From Actinoplanes lutulentus (GTDB lineage Bacteria; Actinomycetota; Actinomycetes; Mycobacteriales; Micromonosporaceae), in NCBI RefSeq assembly GCF_003259845.1, contig NZ_QLMJ01000007.1:62001-126000 (forward strand): a stretch of 64,000 nt of DNA. The letters are read 5' to 3'. This document shows, piece by piece, positions 16,801 to 24,585 of this stretch. Below the pieces are notes generated by a model. It was not told the origin of the DNA. It was given only the letters and a program-made list of their open reading frames with translations, and did no database searches. The position numbers and the translations under genes were made by a program. How positions within the stretch are numbered: position 1 is the stretch's first letter; every line of letters starts with the position of its first letter.

Positions 16801-18891
16801 TTAGCGGGCCGGGGCCCGCCCGCCGGCCCACTGGGTCTCCAGCGTGCGGGCGTACACCGATCGGCCCACCGGCAGCGTGAACGACATCCGGGTGCCGCTG
16901 CCGTACGGATTGACCATGGCCTCGATCGTCCCGCCGTGCCTCTCCACGATCCGCTTGCAGACCGCCAGCTCCAGCCCGTTGCCGCGCTCGTCGCGGCCGC
17001 TGTGGAAGCTGGTGAACACCTCCTGCCGCTGGCCCGGCAGCAGGCCGAGGCCGTTGTCCAGGATGTCGATGCGCAGCATCCCGTTCCGCGCCGGCTGACA
17101 GGAGACGCTGACGTACGGCGTGACACCGGGCGGCGTCGGCCCGAGCGCGTTGTCGACCAGGTTCTCCAGCAGCTGCCGGATCAGGACCGGGTCCGCCTCG
17201 ACCGGTTCCATCTGGCCGATCTCGAAGTACGGCGGCGCCGTGCCGGTGCTGTCCGCTTGGTCGTACCGGCTGTTCACGATGTCGCCGAGCAGCAGCGACA
17301 GGTTCACCGTGGTCGGCATCAGCTTGCCGTCCCGGGCCGCCGTGTACGCGAGAAGGCCGTTGAGGAACGTCCGCATCCGCGCCGACGCCCGCTGGATCCG
17401 GGTGACCCGCTCGGCCGGCTTGTAACCGGCGAGTTCCGTTTCCAGGACCTCGGCCCAGCCCTCGATCGTGGTGAGCGGATTGAGCAGGTCGTGCGCGACC
17501 CGCCCGGCGAACGACATCAGCTCGTCGCGGTGCCGCCGGTCCGCGGTGACGTCGTGGAAGACGACCACCACGTGCGCCGGGGAGTCCGGGTTCATGGCGA
17601 TACGGGCCACGTTGAACCGGACGATCCGGCCTTCGGGCACCGCGGCGTTGCGGACCAGCACGTCCATCGGCGGCACTTCCTCGCCGGCCAGGGCTCGGGC
17701 GTACGGAAGATCGGCGTCGGCGAGCGGGGTGCCGTCCGGGTGGAAGAAGCCGTAGTCGCTGCCGAGCGCCACCCCGCCGGAGACCGTGCTGACGCTGCCG
17801 AGGAGCCGGCCGGCCGCCGGGTTGCGCAGCACCAGCCGGCCGTTCTGATCGAGGATGGCCAGGCCCTCGGTCATCGAGTTGACGATCATGGTCATCATCC
17901 CGGCCTTGTCGGTGGCCTCCTGCTCGGAGACCTGCAGCCGGCCGATCAGGGCGTTGCGCTCGTCCCGGCTCAGCGCCAGGGCCAGCGCGACGACGGCCAG
18001 GATGGCGACGTACAGGTCGATCACCAGGACCCGGGTGCCCGGGTCGGTGATCTCGGCGTACGGGCCCCAGCCGTGCTGGGTCAGGACCGCGGCGGTGCAG
18101 CTGAAAATCAGGCAGTGGCCGATGGCGAGCGCGGTCGGCACCCGGATCGCCGCCCACACGGTCAGCGGCAGCAGTGCGAACCCGATCGGCAGGCTGTGGT
18201 TGACCGCGAACGTGTAGTAGTACGCCCCGCCGGAGACCACGAAGATGGCCAGGCACTCCAGCGCGCGGTTCTGGTCGAGAGAGACCCGGTGCTGCCCGCG
18301 CAGCAGGTACCAGGCGCGCTGGATGGCGACGCCGAAGATCAGAATGCTGCCGGTGTCCCGGACCACCCGGATGCCGAACATGGTGATCCCGCCGGCGTAA
18401 TCGGCCAGGCCGTCACCGAGCATGTCGATGCACGCCATCACGGTGGAGGAGGCGGTCGCGGCCACCAGCATCCGGGCCAGGTCGTCGAGGCTGGAGAGCG
18501 GACGCCCGCCGTCCTCGCCGGCCCAGACCCCGGGCAGCAGCCGGGCGGTCACCACCGCGAAGGTCATGCCGGCCGCCACGGCCGCGCCGGCGTGGATCGC
18601 CGCCGCCACCGGGTCCACCCCGGTCGGCACCAGGCCGGCCACGGTCAGCACGGCAAGGACCACCATGTCCAGCCAGCGCCATCGGGACTCACGGCGGATC
18701 ACCAGCCACACGGCCGCGACGCCGGCGGCCGGCCACAGCACCGGCACGTCCAGCTCGGAGAGCACCGTCTGCCGGCCGGCCAGGAGCGCGATCAGGTAGA
18801 GCGCCGCGAAACCCACGGTGCTCGGAACGGACATCCTCGTCACACAAGTCTGTTCGGCACCTACGGCGGACTTCTGAACTGATATAGCCAT
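16801..18891 (-). CDS. MASE1-type PAS sensor histidine kinase with divergent ATP-binding lid
   Basis: About 696 residues. The membrane sensor (about 25-325, with VLWPAAGVAAVW like MASE1) is followed by PAS (about 345-465), HisKA with the normal VAHDLLNPLTTIEGW, and HATPase. In the last domain the N box reads ENLVDNALGPTPP, lacking the usual K-Y-T, and G2 reads GNGLELAVCK, with Glu replacing a glycine. ATP binding may be weak. ATG 18891 was chosen because TATATA stands 5 bases upstream, which suggests a leaderless transcript. ATG 18834 matches the paralogue's N-terminus better but has no usable ribosome site. Confidence 0.86.
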   Translation of the reverse strand: MAISVQKSAVGAEQTCVTRMSVPSTVGFAALYLIALLAGRQTVLSELDVPVLWPAAGVAAVWLVIRRESRWRWLDMVVLAVLTVAGLVPTGVDPVAAAIHAGAAVAAGMTFAVVTARLLPGVWAGEDGGRPLSSLDDLARMLVAATASSTVMACIDMLGDGLADYAGGITMFGIRVVRDTGSILIFGVAIQRAWYLLRGQHRVSLDQNRALECLAIFVVSGGAYYYTFAVNHSLPIGFALLPLTVWAAIRVPTALAIGHCLIFSCTAAVLTQHGWGPYAEITDPGTRVLVIDLYVAILAVVALALALSRDERNALIGRLQVSEQEATDKAGMMTMIVNSMTEGLAILDQNGRLVLRNPAAGRLLGSVSTVSGGVALGSDYGFFHPDGTPLADADLPYARALAGEEVPPMDVLVRNAAVPEGRIVRFNVARIAMNPDSPAHVVVVFHDVTADRRHRDELMSFAGRVAHDLLNPLTTIEGWAEVLETELAGYKPAERVTRIQRASARMRTFLNGLLAYTAARDGKLMPTTVNLSLLLGDIVNSRYDQADSTGTAPPYFEIGQMEPVEADPVLIRQLLENLVDNALGPTPPGVTPYVSVSCQPARNGMLRIDILDNGLGLLPGQRQEVFTSFHSGRDERGNGLELAVCKRIVERHGGTIEAMVNPYGSGTRMSFTLPVGRSVYARTLETQWAGGRAPAR

Positions 18892-18902
18892 TTCGATATA
18901 TA
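18892..18902 (-). promoter_or_regulatory. Putative -10 element for a leaderless kinase transcript
   Basis: Read on the minus strand, TATATA (18902-18897) is followed by 5 bases and then the ATG at 18891. This AT-rich patch is unusual for the region. A GTGAACTCAC palindrome lies just upstream (18911-18920). No convincing -35 is seen. Confidence 0.4.
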
Positions 18903-18947
18903 GATGAAGGGTGAACTCACGTTTAGGCTCTCCCCAGAGCCGAGAGA

Positions 18948-18975
18948 CGAACGTCAATACCCCCCGGGACGTTCG
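18948..18975. promoter_or_regulatory. 8-bp inverted repeat upstream of the subtilisin gene
   Basis: CGAACGTC (18948-18955) and GACGTTCG (18968-18975) form a perfect inverted repeat with a 12-base spacer. It lies 26 bases before the protease start, inside the divergent promoter region, and is a candidate operator. Confidence 0.5.
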
Positions 18976-19001
18976 CCGGCAGGCGTGAGAGAGGAACGAA
19001 G

Positions 19002-20171
19002 ATGGCGATTCGACGACACGGCCGCATCCTGGCCGCAGGTCTGTTCGCACTGGGTGCGGTCGCTGCCGCGACCCCGGCCGAGGCAGCGGCGCCGGTGCTG
19101 GGACAGATCAAGCTGGCCGGCTCCGCGACCGCGGTGGACGGCAGCTACATCGTGGTCCTCAAGTCAGGCGCACAGCAGGCCTCACTCTCCAAGGCGTACG
19201 GCGCGACCGTGAAGCGCAGCTTCGGCAAGGCGCTCAACGGCTTCGAGGCCACCATGACCGAGACCCAGGCCAAGCGCCTCGCGGCCAACTCGAAGGTGGC
19301 GTACGTCGAGCAGAACCAGGTGATCTCTCTGGCCGCCACGCAGACCAATGCGACCTGGGGCATCGACCGCATCGACCAGCGCGCCCGGCCTCTGAGCACC
19401 ACGTACACGTACCCGGTCACCGCCTCGAACGTCACCGCCTACATCATCGACACCGGCATCCTCAACACGCACAGCCAGTTCGGCGGCCGTGCGGTCAGCG
19501 GGTACGACTTCGTCGACAGCGACAGCAACTCCACCGACTGCAACGGCCACGGCACGCACGTCGCGGGCACCGTCGGCGGCAGCACGTACGGCGTGGCGAA
19601 GGCCGTCAAGCTGGTCGGCGTCCGGGTCCTCAGCTGCACCGGCAGCGGCACCACGGCCGGCGTCATCGCGGGCGTCAACTGGGTCACCGCGAACGCGGTC
19701 AAGCCCGCTGTCGCCAACATGAGCCTCGGCGGCGGCGCCAGCACCGCCCTGGACAACGCGGTCGCCAGCTCGATCGCCTCCGGTGTCTCGTACGCGGTCG
19801 CGGCCGGCAACTCGAACGCCAACGCGTCCACCGCCTCGCCGGCCCGCGTGGCGACCGCCCTGACCGTCGGCGCGACCACCAGCACCGACGCCCGGGCCAG
19901 CTACTCCAACTACGGCAGCGTCCTGGACATCTTCGCGCCGGGCTCGTCGATCACCTCGGCCTGGTACACCAGCACCTCGGCCACCAACACCATCAGCGGC
20001 ACCTCGATGGCCGCGCCGCACGTGGCCGGCGCCGCCGCGCTCGTGCTCTCCCGCAACCCGAGTTACACCCCGGCCCAGGTCGCGTCCTCGCTGATCACCA
20101 ACTCCACCCCGAACGTGGTGACCAGCCCGGGCACCGGCTCCCCGAACCGCCTGCTCTTCGTGGTCCAGTAA
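19002..20171 (+). CDS. Secreted subtilisin-like serine protease (S8, proteinase K type)
   Basis: 389 residues. A Sec signal peptide (ILAAGLFALGAVAAATPAEA) is followed by an I9 inhibitor propeptide with GSYIVVLK and YVEQNQVI. The S8 catalytic domain has Asp in YIIDTGI, His in NGHGTHVAG, Asn in the oxyanion region AAGNSN, and Ser in SGTSMAAPH. All catalytic residues are present. The protein ends right after the catalytic domain, with no C-terminal binding module. GAGAGGA lies upstream of the ATG. It is an extracellular protease for nutrient supply or developmental lysis. A strong terminator follows, so it is a single-gene transcript. Confidence 0.95.
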   Translation: MAIRRHGRILAAGLFALGAVAAATPAEAAAPVLGQIKLAGSATAVDGSYIVVLKSGAQQASLSKAYGATVKRSFGKALNGFEATMTETQAKRLAANSKVAYVEQNQVISLAATQTNATWGIDRIDQRARPLSTTYTYPVTASNVTAYIIDTGILNTHSQFGGRAVSGYDFVDSDSNSTDCNGHGTHVAGTVGGSTYGVAKAVKLVGVRVLSCTGSGTTAGVIAGVNWVTANAVKPAVANMSLGGGASTALDNAVASSIASGVSYAVAAGNSNANASTASPARVATALTVGATTSTDARASYSNYGSVLDIFAPGSSITSAWYTSTSATNTISGTSMAAPHVAGAAALVLSRNPSYTPAQVASSLITNSTPNVVTSPGTGSPNRLLFVVQ

Positions 20172-20183
20172 GGCCCTGGAGAC

Positions 20184-20215
20184 GGCCCGCCTTCCTCACG
20201 GAAGGCGGGCCTTTT
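20184..20215 (+). terminator. Rho-independent terminator of the subtilisin gene
   Basis: GGCCCGCCTTCC (20184-20195) pairs perfectly with GGAAGGCGGGCC (20200-20211) around a four-base loop, followed by TTTT. It begins 12 bases after the stop codon. Confidence 0.93.
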
Positions 20216-20338
20216 CGCGTGACGAGATGACCAAACCGAATGTGACACCGGGCCCTGGTGATCATCATCATCACTGAGATACGGACTTCCGGCGCCTGTT
20301 CCGCGGTTCTATTAAGTGGAACAAGGAGCGTGAAAGTG

Positions 20339-21724
20339 ATGACCGAACAGGGACAGCACCGAGTCGTCATCGTCGGAGCCGGCTTCGGCGGCAAGTACGC
20401 CGCCCGCGCGCTGCGCAAGGCCGATGCGCACGTGACGATCCTCAACGGGACCAACCACCACGTGTTCGAGCCGCTGATCTACCAGGTCGCCACCGGACTG
20501 CTCTCCCCCGGCGAGGTCGCCACCCCGGTCCGCGAGTTCTTCCGCGGCCAGAAGAACACCGAGGTGCTGCAGGGCTGGGTCACCGACGTCGACCCGGACG
20601 CTCGCACGGTCACCGCGACCGCGCCGGACGGGGTTCCGTACCAGGTTCCGTACGACACGCTGATCGTCGCCGCCGGCACCACCCAGTCGTACTTCGGCAA
20701 CGACCGGTTCGCCGAGTTCGCCCCCGGTCTGAAGAGCATCGACGACGCGGTCGAGCTGCGCGCCCGGATCATGTCCGCCTTCGAGATGGCGGAGCTCGCC
20801 ACCGATCCGGCCGCCGCCGAGCGCTGGCTCACCTTCGTCATCGTCGGCGCCGGCCCGACCGGTGTGGAACTGGCCGGTCAGATCGCCGAGATCGCCCGCC
20901 GCACGCTGCCCGGCGAGTACCGCCGGATCGACCCGGCGAAGGCCCGCATCGTGCTGGTCGACGCGGTCGACCGGGTCCTGCCGACCTTCTCCCCCGAGTC
21001 GTCGGCCGCCGCCGAGAAGCGCCTCCGCAAGATCGGCGTCGACGTCCGGCTCGGCACCAAGGTCGTGGACATCGACGCCACCGGCGCCGACGTCCAGACG
21101 AGCGCCGGGACCGAGCGCATCACCGCGATGACCAAGATCTGGAGCGCCGGTGTCGCGGCCGCACCGCTGGCCCGCCGCATCGCCGACGCCACCGGTGCGC
21201 CGGCCGACCGTTCCGGCCGGATCCTGGTCGAGCCGGACCTGACCGTTCCCGGTCACCCGGAGATCTTCGTGGTCGGCGACCTGATGAGCCTCGACAAGCT
21301 GCCCGGCGTCGCCCAGGTCTCCATCCAGGGCGGCGGATACGTGGGCCGTACCGTCCGGGACCGCCTGGCGGGCAAGAACGCCGGCAAGCCGTTCCACTAC
21401 TTCGACAAGGGCAACATCGCCACGATCTCCCGGTTCTCCGCGGTCGCCGACCTGCGCGGACTGCGGCTGAGCGGGCTCGCCGGGTGGTTGCTCTGGCTCG
21501 GGGTGCACTGGGCGTACCTGCCGAAGGGCCGCAACCGGGCGAGCTCGCTGGTCCGCTGGGCGGTCGCCTTCCTCGGCCGGAGCCGGTCGGAGCGGGCGGT
21601 CACCAGCCAGCAGATCAACGCCCGCGCCGCGCTCCGCACAGTGGCTTCAACGAGCACCGCGGCTTCCCTCAAGCAGACCGAAAAGGATCAGGAAGTCGCC
21701 GCCGAGCTGACCTCGGCCGGATAG
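20339..21724 (+). CDS. ndh: Type II NADH dehydrogenase (NDH-2)
   Basis: About 461 residues. The FAD site is VVIVGAGFGGKYAAR, the NADH site FVIVGAGPTGVELAGQ, and the second FAD contact is IFVVGDLMS. The substrate-side sequence HHVFEPLIYQVATGLLSPGE is typical of NDH-2. The C-terminal WLLWLGVHWAYLP is the amphipathic/hydrophobic anchor to the membrane. The enzyme oxidises NADH and reduces quinone without pumping protons. AAGGAG lies 10 bases before the ATG and 7 before a GTG at 20336, which may be the true start. The gene's end overlaps the convergent GGDEF-EAL gene by 37 bases. Confidence 0.93.
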   Translation: MTEQGQHRVVIVGAGFGGKYAARALRKADAHVTILNGTNHHVFEPLIYQVATGLLSPGEVATPVREFFRGQKNTEVLQGWVTDVDPDARTVTATAPDGVPYQVPYDTLIVAAGTTQSYFGNDRFAEFAPGLKSIDDAVELRARIMSAFEMAELATDPAAAERWLTFVIVGAGPTGVELAGQIAEIARRTLPGEYRRIDPAKARIVLVDAVDRVLPTFSPESSAAAEKRLRKIGVDVRLGTKVVDIDATGADVQTSAGTERITAMTKIWSAGVAAAPLARRIADATGAPADRSGRILVEPDLTVPGHPEIFVVGDLMSLDKLPGVAQVSIQGGGYVGRTVRDRLAGKNAGKPFHYFDKGNIATISRFSAVADLRGLRLSGLAGWLLWLGVHWAYLPKGRNRASSLVRWAVAFLGRSRSERAVTSQQINARAALRTVASTSTAASLKQTEKDQEVAAELTSAG

Positions 21725-23925
21725 AGCAGGGCCGTAAGCTCGGCGGCCGGCATCGGCCGCGCGAAGTGGTAACCCTGAGCGCTCCGGCAGCCCAGCTCGA
21801 CCAGCTCGGTGGCCTGCTCGGCCGACTCGACGCCCTCGGCGATCGTCGTCAGGTTCATCATCCGGCCCAGCCGCAGCACGGTGTCGGTGACCATGGCGCC
21901 GTTCGCGGTGCCGTTCAGCACCGCCACGAACGACTGGTCGATCTTGAGGATGTCGATCGGCAGCTGGGTCAGGTACCGCAGCGTGGAGTACCCGGTCCCG
22001 AAGTCGTCCAGGGCGATCCGCACACCGTGCCCGTGCAGCAGGTGCAGCTCGGCCACCACGGCCGGGTTCTCCACCTGCACGCTCTCGGTCACCTCGATGA
22101 TCAGCTCGGTGGCCGGGAAACCGGTCTCGGCGAGCGTACGGATCACCCGGTCGGCGAAACCGCCGGTGAGCTGACGCGGTGACGCGTTCACCCCGAGGTG
22201 CAGGCGGCGCCCACCGGCCCGCCACTGGGCGACCTGGGCGCACGCCTCGGCCAGCACCCACGCGCCGATCTCCTCGATCGCGCCGGTCTTCTCGGCGATC
22301 GGGATGAACACGCCCGGCGGGATCGTGCCGCGTTCCGGGTGCTCCCAGCGCACCAGCGCCTCCATCCCGTTGATCTCACCGGTCGGCAGCTCGACCACCG
22401 GCTGGTAGTGAACGCGCAGCTCACCCCGCTCGGCGGCGCCCCAGAGACCGGCCGCGAGCGCTTCCTCCTCCTCGGTGCCACCGGGCACGCCACTCTTGAT
22501 CCGCCGCTTGTTCTCGTACATCGCCTCGTCGGCGCGGCGCAGCAGCGCGTCCGCATTCGTCGCGCCCGGCTCCGCCACCGCGATGCCGACGGCCGCCCGG
22601 ATCCGCACCACGACGTCGTCGATCATGATCGGGAGCTCCATCTCGCGGCGCAGCCGGCGGATCACCGCCTCGGCGTTCGCCCGCGAGCCGATGTCCTGCA
22701 GCACCACGGCGAACTCGTCGCCGCCGAGCCGGCCCACCACGTCGCTGCCGAGCACCGAGCGGCGCAACATCCCGGCGAACTCCACCAGCATCCGGTCACC
22801 GGCCGCGTGCCCCAGCGTGTCGTTGACCTCCTTGAAGCCGTTCAGGTCGGCCAGCAGCACACCGACGGCACGCCCGTTGCGCGACGATCGGGCCAGCGCG
22901 CGGCCGAGCGCGTCGCCCAGCCGGGACCGGTTCGCCAGGCCGGTGAGCCCGTCGGTCACCGCCATCTCGTGGTTCTCGCGGAGCGCGACGATCTGCCGGG
23001 CCACCACGAAACCGGTCAGCGCCACCGAGCCGAGGACCAGGCCGATCCAGGACGGCCTCCCGGCCCGCAGCGCGGCGCCGGTCAGCAGCGCCAGCGCCAG
23101 GCCGATGCTGAGGTACGGCAGGCGATTAACCACCCGCTCGCGATCAGAACCGGTCACCGGCGCCTCACCGCGTGCCGTCCGGAACTGCTCGAAAGCGGCC
23201 ACGGTGATCAACGAGTGCCCGATCACCCAGCAGGCGAACTGCCAGCTCGCCGGGATGGCGCCCACGAGTCCGGCCTGCGCCCGCAGGAAACCGAGATAGA
23301 TGTTCCCGGAGATCTCGAAGAGCAGGGCGATCGCCATCAGCCGCAACGGCCGGCGCACCGACGGATCGGCGCCCTGGGTCAGCACCAGGGCCACGCCGAA
23401 GAGCAGAACAAGATCACCTATCGGGTACGCGAGAGCGCCGAGCACCGCCGCGCCACTGGAGTGGCCGTCGTCCAGGAGCGGGCCGACCGCGAAGTACCAC
23501 ATGACCATGGCACCACCGGCGACCACGGTGCCGACGTCGAGCAGCGTCTTGTGGCGGGAGCGTCCGCCGCCGCCACGCCGCTGCAGGGTCAGCAGCCCGG
23601 TCAGCATCACCGGCACGAAGGCGAGCCGCACCACGTCGCCGGGCGCCGGGAACGAGCTCCAGCTCTTGAACACGGCGAAGGAGACCGAGGCGATCACCAG
23701 CGTCCCCATGGCGGCGGCGATCCAGCGCCACGCACGACGCGTACCCGGGTGCAGGTCGCCGCGGCGGCTCGTGCGGATCGCGAACGTCGCCGAAGCCAGA
23801 TCAAAGACGATCATCGACATGCCGGCGACCCGCTGGATCCCGTCACTGTCGAGCTGACCGAACAGGAGCGCGCCGAGCACCGCGGCCAGCGCCGTGCCGG
23901 CCATGCCGTAGAACACCTTGGTCAT
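21688..23925 (-). CDS. Membrane GGDEF-EAL protein (c-di-GMP synthase/phosphodiesterase)
   Basis: About 745 residues. The first 310 hold nine or so membrane segments. A GGDEF domain (about 335-490) has the active motif LGGDEFAVV. An EAL domain (about 505-735) has EALVRW, IIEVTES, DDFGTGYSTL and the lysine in ILKIDQSF. Both sites look competent, so it may make or break c-di-GMP depending on the membrane sensor. The RxxD inhibitory site is not evident. The start is the ATG before the first membrane segment. An orphan receiver gene is divergent, and c-di-GMP in actinobacteria controls development and motility. Confidence 0.92.
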   Translation of the reverse strand: MTKVFYGMAGTALAAVLGALLFGQLDSDGIQRVAGMSMIVFDLASATFAIRTSRRGDLHPGTRRAWRWIAAAMGTLVIASVSFAVFKSWSSFPAPGDVVRLAFVPVMLTGLLTLQRRGGGGRSRHKTLLDVGTVVAGGAMVMWYFAVGPLLDDGHSSGAAVLGALAYPIGDLVLLFGVALVLTQGADPSVRRPLRLMAIALLFEISGNIYLGFLRAQAGLVGAIPASWQFACWVIGHSLITVAAFEQFRTARGEAPVTGSDRERVVNRLPYLSIGLALALLTGAALRAGRPSWIGLVLGSVALTGFVVARQIVALRENHEMAVTDGLTGLANRSRLGDALGRALARSSRNGRAVGVLLADLNGFKEVNDTLGHAAGDRMLVEFAGMLRRSVLGSDVVGRLGGDEFAVVLQDIGSRANAEAVIRRLRREMELPIMIDDVVVRIRAAVGIAVAEPGATNADALLRRADEAMYENKRRIKSGVPGGTEEEEALAAGLWGAAERGELRVHYQPVVELPTGEINGMEALVRWEHPERGTIPPGVFIPIAEKTGAIEEIGAWVLAEACAQVAQWRAGGRRLHLGVNASPRQLTGGFADRVIRTLAETGFPATELIIEVTESVQVENPAVVAELHLLHGHGVRIALDDFGTGYSTLRYLTQLPIDILKIDQSFVAVLNGTANGAMVTDTVLRLGRMMNLTTIAEGVESAEQATELVELGCRSAQGYHFARPMPAAELTALLYPAEVSSAATS

Positions 23926-24083
23926 GCCCGTCCATCGGCCGTGCCACCGGGTAGCTGACGACGAGGAATCACTGCAACCAGCCGGCAACCGACATTTACC
24001 TGGCGTCGGCCGGATCACCGCCGATAGCTCAGATCACCTCGGCGACGCTCCGGCGCCGCCGCCCGCTCGACGATCGGAGCAGC

Positions 24084-24512
24084 ATGACGGCCATCATCGA
24101 CACCCTCGCCGTTCGCCCGCAGGCCCGTCTCCGTACGGACCTGCCCACCGTGCTGGTCGCCGACGACGACGAGGGCATCCGGGATCTGGTCAGCTTCAAG
24201 CTGGAGATGGCCGGTTACCAGACGATCTGCGTGCCGGACGGGTGCACGGCGCTGACTCTCGTCGCCGAGACCCGGCCCGACCTGGTCCTGCTCGACATCG
24301 CGATGCCCGGCATGGACGGCCTGAGCGTCTGTTACCGGATGCACGCCGACCCGGCCACTGCCGAGATCCCGGTGATCATGTTGAGCGGCTGTGCCACCGA
24401 GACCGACATCGACCTCGCCTTCGTCTCCGGCGCGGAGGAGTACCTGCCGAAGCCGGTGAACACCGCTGACCTGGTCCGCAAGGTCGGCTGGCTGGTCCCG
24501 CGCCGCCACTGA
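24084..24512 (+). CDS. Single-domain response regulator
   Basis: 142 residues with only a receiver domain. The acidic pair is in VLVADDDEG, the phospho-acceptor Asp in LVLLDIAMPGMDG, the switch Ser/Thr in VIMLSG and the Lys in LPKPVN. There is no output domain, so it must act by protein contact or phospho-transfer. An N-terminal extension of about 20 residues precedes the receiver. GGAG is 4 bases before the ATG. It is the only receiver in a 17-kb block with six histidine kinases, and it lies 73 bases before one of them, so it may be their shared target. Confidence 0.92.
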   Translation: MTAIIDTLAVRPQARLRTDLPTVLVADDDEGIRDLVSFKLEMAGYQTICVPDGCTALTLVAETRPDLVLLDIAMPGMDGLSVCYRMHADPATAEIPVIMLSGCATETDIDLAFVSGAEEYLPKPVNTADLVRKVGWLVPRRH

Positions 24513-24563
24513 GCCGCGTACCGGGCATGTCCGGGCCGGTTTTCGGGCCGCTCAGCATGCCCC

Positions 24564-24580
24564 GTCCGGCGTCGATAAAA
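24564..24580 (+). promoter_or_regulatory. Conserved 17-base element directly before a leaderless-type kinase start
   Basis: GTCCGGCGTCGATAAAA ends 5 bases before the GTG start. It matches 14 of 17 bases with 7763-7779. GATAAA within it is at a leaderless -10 position. No ribosome site precedes the GTG. Confidence 0.4.
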
Positions 24581-24585
24581 CCTGT

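Noticed and set aside
16709..18256. Upstream extension of the GAF kinase frame into a 909-residue protein
   Set aside because: This part overlaps the MASE1-type kinase in another frame and has random Pro/Arg-rich composition. A TTG with AAGGAG at 16708 gives a normal GAF kinase.
18948..18975. LexA (SOS) box before the subtilisin gene
   Set aside because: The actinobacterial box needs CGAAC and GTTCG four bases apart; here the spacing is far larger.
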